The notes below the pieces were generated by a model that saw only the letters and a list, made by a program, of their open reading frames with translations, searched no databases and had not been told where the DNA came from. From Branchiostoma belcheri (lineage: Eukaryota; Chordata; Leptocardii; Amphioxiformes; Branchiostomatidae), in NCBI RefSeq assembly GCF_001625305.1, contig NW_017804242.1, positions 1,953,235 through 2,017,234 of the forward strand: 64,000 nucleotides of DNA, read 5' to 3'. This document shows positions 35,001-47,000 of this stretch, one piece after another; position 1 is the first letter of the stretch, and each line of letters begins with the position of its first letter. The translations under genes and the position numbers were made by a program.

Positions 35001-38000
35001 TGCGGTAATGCTGAATGCACTTAGGATGCCGCAAAGGACAAGCGATGGAACTTCTAGGCGCTGTGTAGAATTTGACGAGGAAACATTTTTCCCTTTCAAC
35101 GATCATCGAATCGTGATTGCTAATAGTAAGAAAATACCAGCTGGAAAGCTACCAGCGATTTTTTAAGGTTTGTACCTGCACGCCAGTGAGATCACATTCC
35201 TCGCAGCCCCAGCCTCTATAACAGCTGCAGCCGATGTAGGGGGGCAGACGGACCCATGTCACCACCAGCGCCCATGTAGGCCTGAAATCTGTCGGAAAAA
35301 ATCACAGGACATTGAATAAACAATGAATTACATTTCAAAACGTGCAGAAACAGCGATTGTACATTTGAATTCCCTATCTTATAAGCTACATTTATATCCC
35401 TGCAGTTGCACTACAGTCATGGTCATTTTAATCTGATGTTGAATAATTCATAACTTTATCGTAATCTGATGTTGAATAACTTCAGAAGGGTCTTAACAAT
35501 GTACATTGTGGGCCATCTTGTATGTTTCTTCAGTATGAATTTAGGCATCATGTACTTTGTATGTCATGTAGGGCAACCTACCTGGAAGGGATGAATCGTA
35601 GTCATTCGCATCTTCACCGGCGCGGCTCAAGATCTCCTCAGTCCTCGCCTGCCCGTCGTTCTCTGCATACGAGTGGAAGTAGATGTGCGAGTGCTCGGTC
35701 ACGTCTGTCCGGTCCTGTGAGAGGCTGGACGCGTCCGACATGGCCCAGAACGGCGCCATCATGGCGATGTTGTTGTACGCGCGGCGGGTGCCGAACAGAT
35801 ACGGGAGCCACGGGGCCCACGCCGTCTCGAACGAGATCACGCCGTTGTCGCAAATCTGATGAGGCACAATTAAGAGTTAATGACCCGTAACGAGGTGTAT
35901 ATGGTGCCATGAGGCCTGGCCATTTCCCACAACCACCGATTGAACCGCCAAGTGAGCGCGGCGAAATGGTGAGATTATTCACCACTGGTAAGTATACGGC
36001 ATCACAACCAATATAAAATGGGACTTTTGATTGATCGACGTCCCCTGGCTAAATGACAATAGGCAATAACCAAGTTTTAAGATGGCCATTGTGATATAGA
36101 TTATGATGATGACGACGATGTACTGTGTTCTGCATCTCAGAGTTGTTGAAACAGCCTCTGGCTGCAATAATTGTTTATTCATTTCGTAATTTCGTTCCGC
36201 ATTTTTTGAAGCCTTAGTGTCTAAACAAGTCAAGTCAGCTAAAGTCAGATTAAGTCTACCTTTTGATAAAGACTAAGATGTGAACAATGACAACACGCTC
36301 AATATATCAGAAGTACTCACGTTAAGTTCGTAGTGCCTTTTTCCAAAGAACGGAAACCCTTCGTCGTTGATGGGATACTCCAAACACTCTCCCCAGTAGT
36401 GGCCATCTCCACTGTTCAGGAGATTCTCATACTCCAGATCTCCAGCATCCAGACCGAACGGGTACAGAGTGGGGTCTTCAAGCGGGTTTGGCCTGGTTGT
36501 AGTAGCTGGCCTGGGCCCCTCCGTTGGAGTATCTGTTAGGAACAAAAGGAAGAAAGACAATTGTTAGGGATGTCATACACAGATCGCTATCAACTATGTT
36601 GGTATTGTCATAGACTTATTAATCTATTCAGATTATGGTATAATACGGCAATCTAGCCATAGAAAATGTACCCACCATTTCCGTCGTCCCCACTCGCTTC
36701 ATCGTCCCCAGAGCCACCCGATCCGTCGTCCCCAGAGCCACCCGGTCCGTCGTCCCCAGAGCCACCCGATCCGTCGTCCCCGGAGCCACCCGATCCGTCG
36801 TCCCCAGAACCATCCGGTCCGTCGTCCCCAGAGCCACCCGATCCGTCGTCCCCAGAGCCACCCGATCCGTCGTCCCCAGAGCCACCCGATCCGTCGTCCC
36901 CAGAACCATCCGGCCCGTCGTCCCCAGAGCCACCCGATCCGTCGTCCCCAGAACCATCCGGTCCGTTGTCCCCAGAGCCACCCGATCCGTCGTCCCCAGA
37001 GCCACCCGATCCGTCGTCCCCAGAACCATCCGGTCCGTCGTCCCCAGAACCATCCGGTCCGTCGTCCCCAGAACCACTCGATCCGTCGTCCCCAGAACCA
37101 CCCGGTCCGTCGTCCCCAGAGCCACCTGGTCCGTCGTCCCCAGAACCATCCGGCCCCTCCTCTCCGGAGCCATCCGGATTATCATCTCCAGACCCACTCG
37201 GTTCATAGTCTCCGGAGCCGGTTGGTCCCTCCTCCCCGGAGCCATCCGGTCCCTCCTCCCCGGAGCCATCCGGAATATCGTCTCCAGACCCACTCGGTCC
37301 ATAGTCTCCGGAGCCATCCGGAATATCGTCTCCAGACCCACTTGGCCCATAGTCTCCGGAGCCACTTGGTCCATCCGGTCCGTCGTCCCCAGAGCCATCG
37401 TCTCCGGAGCCATCCGGAATGTCATCTCCCGACCCACTCGGCCCATAGTCCCCGGAGCCGGTTGGTCCCTCCTCCCCGGAGCCATCCGGAATATCGTCTC
37501 CAGACCCAGTCGGTCCATCGTCTCCGGAGCCATCCGGAATATCATCTCCAGACCTACTCGGCCCATAGTCTCCGGAGCCGGTTGGTCCCTCCTCCCCGGA
37601 GCCATACGGCCCCTCTTCCCCGGAGCCATCCGGAATATCGTCTCCAGACCCACTCGGTCCATCGTCTCCGGAGCCATCCGGAATGTCATCTCCCGACCCA
37701 CTCGGCCCATAGTCTCCGGAGCCGGTTGGCCCCTCCTCCCCGGAGCCATCTGGAATATCGTCTCCAGACCCAGTCGGTCCATTGTCCCCGGAGCCATCCG
37801 GAATGTCATCTCCCGACCCACTCGGTCCATAGTCTCCGGAGCCGCTTGGTTCATAGTCTCCAGAGCCACTTGGTCCATAGACCCCAGAGCCTTTAGCCAT
37901 TTCACAAAAAGTCCCAGAATATCCTGAAATCAAATTAAGATAAAATGTTATCCATGCCATCTTAGCAGCGTCTCCGGGTATTCCATCGTTACTACATGTA

Positions 38001-41000
38001 GAGTCGTGTTTAGACATAACAACACAATATTAACATACATGAAATTCCATGGACGTCGACGGAAACATCAGGAGAGGATCTATTTTATCATTGAAAAACT
38101 AGAACAAAACGACGGGAAACCGGCTACATACCTTCCTCACAATCGCACTCGTGATAGTGTCCCTCACAATCCACTGGGCGACAATGTCCATTCTCGCAGC
38201 TGTCTTCTAGGCATTCCCCCACCACAAACTCGCAGTAAGGCCCGGTGAAATCCGGCGGACAGGAACAATAGACATCTCCCCACGACTCCGTCTGGCAGGT
38301 CGCCCCGTTCTCACACTCGTCCAAACTACAGTCGGTGGGCACGGTGGTCTCACACACTTTACCTAAATCAGGCAGACAGTTTTTTAGCTATCAGAAATGT
38401 AATTTCCAACCAACTTCTCCTGAGCAAGGAGAGTCTACATTAGCTTGCTTTTACCATTGGCTGCCCGTACTAAGCAACTGGTAAGTCTGGTGGCCATTTT
38501 GACCGTCTCCTGGCCCCAAATGATTGGAGATTATTAGAATTAGAAGAGTATGTACAAAAGTAGGTTTGGATTTTTTTAGCTTATAGATAGAGTAGCGTCA
38601 ACGGCCTTGGCATATTACACAAATCATACAAGTTTTTAGAAAAATGACATTTTGGACATATCCGAATATTTTGCACATTAAGATATACGGATTTAATGGT
38701 CCATTGGCAAGAACATTAACACGGTGAATGTCCTTTTAAGTAGTTATGGACCTTAAGAGGAATTTCTACCTGTAAATCCCCATGGGCAGTTGCAGTAGGC
38801 GTAGTCAGGCATGGTAGTATCGAAGTGACAGGTGCCTCCCTGCATGCAGGGGTTCTCTCCCGAGCTGCAGGGGTCGTTGAAGGTGTCACATGTCGGTGGG
38901 TCGAACCCCAGCGGACAGTCGCAGTACCAGCCTCCTTCGGGATCCGGGCAGCAGGAGGCGCCGTTTTGACAAGGGGAGCTGCTGCAACCGTCTGTGATTG
39001 GGAGGGGGGTAATATGCTGATGAGTCCGACGAATGATTTTTTAAACCTTCTTGTGAGAATGAAGTCAGGCTGCCTACTCTTAAAGCAGAGGATCAGGCTT
39101 CGGCTTATTTTGACGTGTTTGAGGTTATTTATCAGAATTCCCTTTTTTAACCTGGTATTTTTTTCACGCCAGCCTCGGGTGGCAAATGGCAGCTGCCTTG
39201 ATGCGAAGATGGATACAAAAGATCATAAGTAGGAACGTCTGAACTCACCGGTCTCGTTGTAGTCACCCGAGCCATCTCCAGACACGTCATAGTCTCCAGA
39301 CCCACTTGGTCCATAGTCCCCAGAACCACTTGGTCCATAGCCCCCAGAACCATCTCCCTCCACTTCACAGTAAGTCCCAGAATATCCTGGAATAATAGAT
39401 TGAAAAGGTAATTATGCAATATTGGTATGGGCTCTTTTAGACAAATAGACAAATAGTCAACATTTGTACAGGTAGTGTTTTGGAAAAAATGTACCATTGT
39501 CTTTATTGCGTAGTCATCAGTGATAATTTAATAAATATTCACGTGAGGCCAAAATAAAAAAAAAGGTAGTGTAAATAAGAAAAGAAAATAAATGAGTATG
39601 ATACGGACAACGAGATGCAGCCCATGTTGAGGTTCCCCATCACATACCTTCCTCGCAGTTACAGGCGTAGTAGCCATCACAGATCCATTCCACGCAGTCG
39701 CCGTTCATGCAGGTGTCTTCCTCGCATTCCCCTATGACGAACTCGCATGAGGGCCCCGAGAAACCCTCCGGACAGCTACACCAGGCATCTCCCCACGACT
39801 CGGGAACACAGGTTCCTCCGTTCTGACACTCGTCTGAGGTACAGTCGATGGGAGTCGCGAACTCACACGCTCGCCCTGGTAAAAAACGGACGGGGTTAAG
39901 TGTTGGTGACATGCATGTAGCATGGTGATCAAGGGATAATACTAAAAGCCTTTAATCTTGTTAATGACATGGTAGGAATGATCTAATAGTTTGTGGTGTC
40001 GATTAAGGTATTGAGATACAGAAGGGAATTGTTACTCAAGCAACAGGATGGATTTTGAAAACTGTCAGGCGTCTCAAGTGTCATTCACAACTTTCGACAG
40101 TGGCTAACAGAACCTATCATGAGTTGAACTTATCCAAAAACCTCTTGCAGGCTGGTTAGAGGACGTTGTTTAGTGATAGAAGCAAATCAACCTTCTTACC
40201 TGTGAATCCTGGTGGACACTGGCAGTAGGCTTGGTTACTGTAGGAGTCGAAAGAACAGGTGCCTCCCTGCATGCAGGGGTTCTCTCCCGAGCTGCAGGGG
40301 TCGTTAAAAGTGGTGCAGCCCGGTTCCTCGTACCCTAGCAGGCAGTAACAGTACCAGCCTCCTTCGGGGGCCTCGCAGCAGCCAGCGTGGTTCTGACAAG
40401 GGGAGTCGCTGCACGTACCTGCAGAAAGAGGGAACTTGTTTGAGACGTTGCAATATTGCAGTTTTTCTCAAGACTATTCGGAGTACAACATCCCAACTTG
40501 AATTATTTNNNNNNNNNNNNNNNNNNNNNNNNNNNNNNNNNNNNNNNNNNNNNNNNNNNNNNNNNNNNNNNNNNNNNNNNNNNNNNNNNNNNNNNNNNNN
40601 NNNNNNNNNNNNNNNNNNNNNNNNNNNNNNNNNNNNNNNNNNNNNNNNNNNNNNNNNNNNNNNNNNNNNNNNNNNNNNNNNNNNNNNNNNNNNNNNNNNN
40701 NNNNNNNNNNNNNNNNNNNNNNNNNNNNNNNNCCTTCGGGGCCTCGCAGCAGCCAGCGTGGTTCTGACAAGGGGAGTCGCTGCACGTACCTGCAGAAAGA
40801 GGGAACTTGTTTGAGACGTTGCAATATTGCAGTTTTTTCTCAAGACTATTCGGAGTACAACATCCCAACTTGAATTATTTTGGAAATACCCCACTTATTT
40901 TATGTATCATTATTACAGTTTTGTTTTTTCTAGTAACAATATGCACACATCAAGCTTACTGTTTGGGTCCAAGCCGAAGTACATAGCGCCGAATGGGTCA

Positions 41001-44000
41001 TAGTCTCCAGAACCACTTGGTCCATAGTCCCCGGAACCACTTGGTCCATAGTCCCCGGAGCCACTTGGTCCATAGACCCCAGAGCCTTTCGCCATTTCAC
41101 AAAAAGTCCCGGCATATCCTGATGAAACACATTCAGACTAAATCATGCTAACCACGCCATCATGCCAGTGTTTTTGGTTATTCGATTGATACAGGAGTCG
41201 TGTTCATTCATTACAACACGCACAACTTTTGAAAAATTTAGGACAGAGACAACAGGAGAGCATACAATGAGCATTTCGTGAAAAACAAGAAACCGGCTAC
41301 GTACCTTCCTCACAATCGCACTCGTGATAGTGTCCCTCACAATCCACCGGACGACAATGTCCGTTCTCGCAGCTGTCTTCTAGGCATTCTCCCACCACAA
41401 ACTCGCAGTAAGGCCCGGTGAAATCCGGCGGACAGGAACACCAGACATCTCCCCACGATTCCGTCTGGCAGGTCGCCCCGTTCTGACACTCGTCCAAACT
41501 ACAGTCGGTGGGCACGGTGGTCTCACACACTTTACCTAAATCAGGCAGACAGTTTTTTTAGCTATCACAAGGGTAATCTCGAGGCAGATTCTCCGTGCAA
41601 GGGGAATCTATATTGCCTGCTTGTAGTTATCGGCAATTGGCCATTTTGGAAATAGTAACGCGGATGGACAATTTGACCGTCCTCTAGCCCCCAATGAATC
41701 CGAATGGAGATTATCAGAAGAGCACAAAAGTAAGTATAGACTTTAATGGGTGTTATTTTTAGCTTATTGCTAGATTAGCACCAATGCTCCTGGCAGATCG
41801 CTCCTGGCAAAACATGTCAGAAAGGTATACAGGGCAATGATATCTTAGACATATCCAAAGATTTTGCAGGTTTATCTTGTCCATTGTCCAGAACAGGAAC
41901 ACGGTGCATGTACTTAAGTTATAAACTTTAAGTGGAATTTCTACCTAGAGCTGTGTACCTAAACAAATGTTAGGTACAGGTACAGGTACAGGTACACAGG
42001 TTTAGGTACAGGTCCGGACCTGAACCTGTACCTGAACAATTCGACCAATTTACATGCTCTTCTGAACTCCTTCAATAACAAAAAAACACAAATAAACTTG
42101 ATAGTTAAGGTTTATTCTTTGTTTATGGCGAATGCTCAGATAAAATATAGGCAAAACTAAGATGTTTTTGTTTTCATGAACACACTGTCCTTACACAGGC
42201 ACCCATTGTTAACCAGCTATTTAAACATTTGAGGTCACAAATAGGCATAAAATTGGTGTGAAATTGTTTAGGTACAGTACCGGTACTGAGGGATTAGGTA
42301 TTTTGAACCTGTACCTAATCAATTTTTCCGGTACAGTATCGGTACTGCGTACCGGTACACAGCTCTATTTCTACCTGTAAATCCCCATGGACAGTTGCAG
42401 TAGGCGTAGTCAGGCATGGTAGTATCGAAGTGACAGGTGCCTCCCTGCATGCAGGGGTTCTCTCCCGAGCTGCAGGGGTCGTTGAAGGTGTCACATGTCG
42501 GTGGGTCGAACCCCAGCGGACAGTCGCAGTACCAGCCTCCGTCGGGTTCCGGGCAGCAGGAAGCGCCGTTTTGACAAGGGGAACTGCTGCAACCATCTGT
42601 GAAGGGGGGGGGGGCGATGACAGTACTAATGAGAACGATGCCAATATCTTCTACTCTCCAAGCAGAGGTTTGGGCTTAGGCTTATGCTTGACATGGTTTT
42701 ATCTGGCTTTCATTTTCTGTTTAGTTTGTTGTCATTTCTACGCTAGCTTAAGGTGGAAAATGGTAACTGCCTATGTAGATGGGTTCAAAAGAACATAGTT
42801 ATGTAAGGCTGTACCCACCGGTCTCATTGTAGTCCCCGGACCCACTTGGCCCATAGTCGCCAGACCCACTTGGTCCATAGTCCCCAGAGCCATCTCCCTC
42901 CACTTCACAGTAAGTCCCAGAATATCCTGGAATCATAGTCAGATTCAAAATGTAACTGCGATTTTGTCATAGTCTTATTTGGACAAAATTCTTAATTATG
43001 GGTTCACCACACCACGAAGTGGTGGTGAACCCATATTGCTTTTTCTGATGTTTCTTCTTCTCCTTCTCCTTCTCCTCCTGCCATTTTTTAAATGGATTCA
43101 GCTTCTTCATTTTAGGGCCCAAGGTCCTGAAATTTGGTATGGAGGTACAGTGGGCAAATACCCCTAGGCGTTTTTTAAATTATTGTGATACAGGCTTTTA
43201 GAATGGTTTTATTTGAGTTTTTTGGCTGTGTTATAGCAAATGTATTACCTAGTCCGTTAGTGTGCCTTGTTTACCACGTTTGGGCATGAGTCATCACAAT
43301 GGAATGCAGGGCATCAACCAATAGGCATGCAGCTTTCCTCTATTCTTCTTGCTGATTGGCTGTTGGGATTTAACTTGATCAACACCTGCACAAAGCATTT
43401 CCACCTGCACAGAGCATTTCTTGCTGACTGGCTGTTGGGATTTAACTTGATTAACACCTGCACAGAACATTTCCATACTGACAGTATGTCTGTATTCAAG
43501 TGTTTTGGTAGGTATTTCAAGCTTTCCTGCTCCAGCATTGGAATGCGGGGCATGGACGTTTTTTTTTATTTTGAAAATCAACAGTTTGCATTATGCAATT
43601 AAAAATCCTAACCAATAAAGTAGGGAATAGCTATCCAACTGTTGTTTTAGTTGTATTTTACTTTACATTATAGTTATATCAATGTAAATCATTGTTTTCC
43701 CTTGTGTTTCTCATTCTTTCCCTGCCATGTCGTAAAATGTGGTGAACCCATCGCTGTATTTGCTCCAAAGAAAATATTGGCCTTTCTAGTTTGTAAAGGT
43801 ATCATTTCAGAAAGATGTACCTTTCCCCGATTTGAGCCCAAAAAACAAAACAGAGAAAATAATGTTCAATGTAGATTACGAAATCGAAGGAAATCAGTAT
43901 GATACGGACAACGAGATGCAGCCCATGTTGAGGTCCCCCATCACATACCTTCCTCACAGTTACAGGCGTAGTAGCCATCACAGATCCATTCCACGCAGTC

Positions 44001-47000
44001 GCCGTTCATGCAGGTGTCTTCCTCGCATTCCCCTATGACGAACTCGCATGAGGGCCCCGAGAAACCCTCCGGACAGCTACACCAGGCATCTCCCCACGAC
44101 TCGGGAACACAGGTTCCTCCGTTCTGACACTCGTCTGAGGTACAGTCGATGGGAGTCGCGAACTCACACGCTCGCCCTGGTAAACAACGGACGGGGTTAC
44201 ATGGGGACAAGGAATAATACCAAAAGCCTTCAATTTTTTACTGACATGGTAGGAATGATTTTCATCTAATAGATTGTTTGTGGTGTCGATTAAGGAATAA
44301 AATACAGAAGGGAATCTCAAGCAACAGGATGGATTTTGAAAACTGTCAGGCGTTTCAAGTGTCTTTCACAACTTTCGTCAGTGGCTAACAGAACCTATCG
44401 TTAGTTGAACGTATCCAAAAACCTCATGCAGGTTGGTTAGAGGACGTTGCTTAGTGATAAAAGCAAAATCAACCTTCTTACCTGTGAATCCTGGTGGACA
44501 CTGGCAGTAGGCTTGGTTACTGTAGGAGTCGAAAGAACAGGTGCCTCCCTGCATGCAAGGGTTCTCTCCCGAGCTGCAGGGGTCGTTAAAGGTGGTGCAG
44601 CCCGGTTCCTCGTACCCTAGCAGGCAGTAACAGTACCAGCCTCCTTCGGGGGCCTCGCAGCAGCCAGCGCTGTTCTGACAAGGGGAGTCGCTGCACGTAC
44701 CTGCAGGAAGAGAGTTGTGTTTTTGAAAGTGTTGAAAATTCTGCAAATATCTCTGTTTGCATTCATGCATTTACATTAGTCGCCCAGGACGAGGGCTATT
44801 TCATCTATATAGATGGAAAGTCTGCAAATATATTTTTGCATTCACGTCTTTACATTGAGTCGCTCAGCGGTCTCCTACCATGGAAAAGGAGTATGACGAA
44901 AGCATCTTTGGCAACTGATTCTGAAAGCAGATAAGTAGGCGGAAGGATTCCCTGACAGCTGCCTGTGTAAAAGGCTCATCAAATGTGATAAGTGTCAATC
45001 ATTAGGCATCAATTACTGTCAATAGGTAATCTTGTCATGGACACTAATACAACGAGTGTCTTCAGTTTACTACTTTAATGCCGTAAGACCATTCACTATC
45101 TTTTTTCCGAGACATGGCGGCTTGACAAGAGGTTGATAGTGTGTCATCGAGTTGAGTGACTAAGGCGAGAAGATACGAGATTGAGAGGTCACGGGTTCGA
45201 TTCCTGCCATTTCTGACTACACGCTGTTTCCTTGGGAAGGGTTTCCTTTCATTCCACCCAGATGTAAAATTTGTACGTGACTTTGGTTGGGTAAGAAATG
45301 GTGATAGAAAGGGAGGGTGGATCAACAACCCACTGCCTCTAATGGCCTGAAAAAGACTATAAGACTACCGTCAGTGGGTATGTGAGCGCTCTTGGTCCCA
45401 ACGACAGAGGGGGTTCTTTTTACAACAAATAGCAAAAATTAACTGCACTTAACCAATCCATAAAAAAGTTTTAAGTTAGGGCCAATTCATCGTACGATGA
45501 TAGTAAGATTGCTATCGAGGGCATTCTTCGTATGGTCGTGTATGTGTTGTCGGTTGGTTGATTGGTTGGTTGGTTCTTTCATAGCCTGCTTGAAAATCAT
45601 AAAGCATCAAAATCGCACGACGACCCACGACAAATGTGGCCAGGCCGTGACCTATTAGCTCTAAGACAAACACGGGGTCATTATGCAAGTTAAATGGAGT
45701 TAATAAAGTATCCAAGTAAGTCCCGCATTCTGTCGCAAGTCGAACGGCTCTGGTGACTAAGCACATAGTGACCAACCCCAACACAGCGACCACAAGTCAC
45801 GGCTCGGTGATTGGCTATGACATCAGGGCCTGGGAGTGGCATGGTGGGATGCAGACGTTCTATGACCTACGGAAACCAACCCTGTTCGCGTTACTGCGAA
45901 CAAGGGTCAGCTTACAGAGAAGCATTGTTCGTCAGCCTTGGGCTGGCTGGTGGCGGTACAGGAATTGGGCATACAGCACTTACAATGCAGGATACACACA
46001 CTAGTGATGCATAATTGGGGCGATATGCACGGTATCATTCCTGTATAAGGCAGTAAAAACACTCAACATATACCAACACACTGCCCCAAAGACACTCATA
46101 AGTCAAGGATAACAGAGCGCAGGAACAGAAGATGTCCTAACATCGAACGTTGTGTACATTTGACGTATTTTTAATGACCCTGTGACATCTGTAGCCTGAA
46201 AATACCTCTCCACGCCCACTACCTGAGAAAGACTGGCAGGTAAGCTGACAAGGGTCGTCTGTAGAGACAAAACGAGAACAGGGTGCGCCAGCATGCTTGA
46301 ATGCTCGTCTATGAGGACAGGGGCGACCACAAGATATTTGATCCAACTTTAAACAGATTTGGTGGTTTTGTACTCAGGTAAGGGAGGGAATGGAGATGGG
46401 GCTGAACTCGTACCGCCCCCCTTTGTTGTATCAAGAACCAATCTCAGGCGCGGCTCTGGACAGTTCGCGCGTGTCCAGGACCATGCCGGGGGCAAATCGA
46501 CGTTCTTGGATACGCGGAGGCTATCCAGAACCGTGCCTAATCCGAATCCTAACCCACTCAGGCACAGGCATGAGTCTGGATACGATGCCCTTAACACTGA
46601 GGATCTCCTAGTCCTGGCAGGGCCAATGTATAAAGGCATGTTGCATGTCAAGAGAGACATTAAGAGAAATATGCCCATGCATGCCATACATTGTACGATA
46701 AACGGCTACTAACAGAAAGATGCACTATCTGGTTTAAGTGCGTGCTGTTTACACCCCAAGAACCCTGTTGAAAGAAAACGTTTACACACATCCCTCACAT
46801 TGCATTGCTTATCGGCTTATGTCGACTTAGCGGGAGCCGAGGTAAGGAGACCATTATAAGCGTTACGGCTCGAATCGGTTTAAGCAATTGTTCTCGGCAC
46901 GCGTAGTTGTCTTAAAACATGAAGAGCACTCGTGCAAAGCCTTTTTTTTAGGATACAAGGGTAGCTTTTCAATAAGACCAAAGCGTTATAGTAAAGATAC

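Larger units (their letters stand above)
40960..44700 (-). repeat. Tandem duplication unit B of the mucin gene (6 exons)
   Basis: Contains six exons: 44700-44482 ([18 protein letters not shown]-like), 44176-43949 ([20 protein letters not shown]), 42926-42819 ([13 protein letters not shown] plus SGSGDY), 42596-42375 ([15 protein letters not shown]), 41535-41305 ([18 protein letters not shown]) and 41118-40960 ([20 protein letters not shown]). They match unit A (36676-40418) exon for exon. All exons are multiples of three and phase 1-1, so duplication keeps the frame. Unit B alone carries a hAT-like insertion and a 754-bp TIR element. Confidence 0.88.

Noticed and set aside
36666..37896. Long plus-strand Pro/Ser-rich ORFs (PSSPEPPD repeats)
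   Set aside because: They are the complement of the SGSGD coding minisatellite. They are open only because the 24-bp unit lacks stops, with no start context, splice partners or domain.
36628..37905. 425-codon minus-strand ORF with [14 protein letters not shown] repeats
   Set aside because: Alternative frame of the same repeat exon. It does not join in phase to the neighbouring EGF and NIDO exons.
40304..40894. ORFs running through the N gap
   Set aside because: Artefacts of translating Ns; the flanks are the duplicated contig ends.
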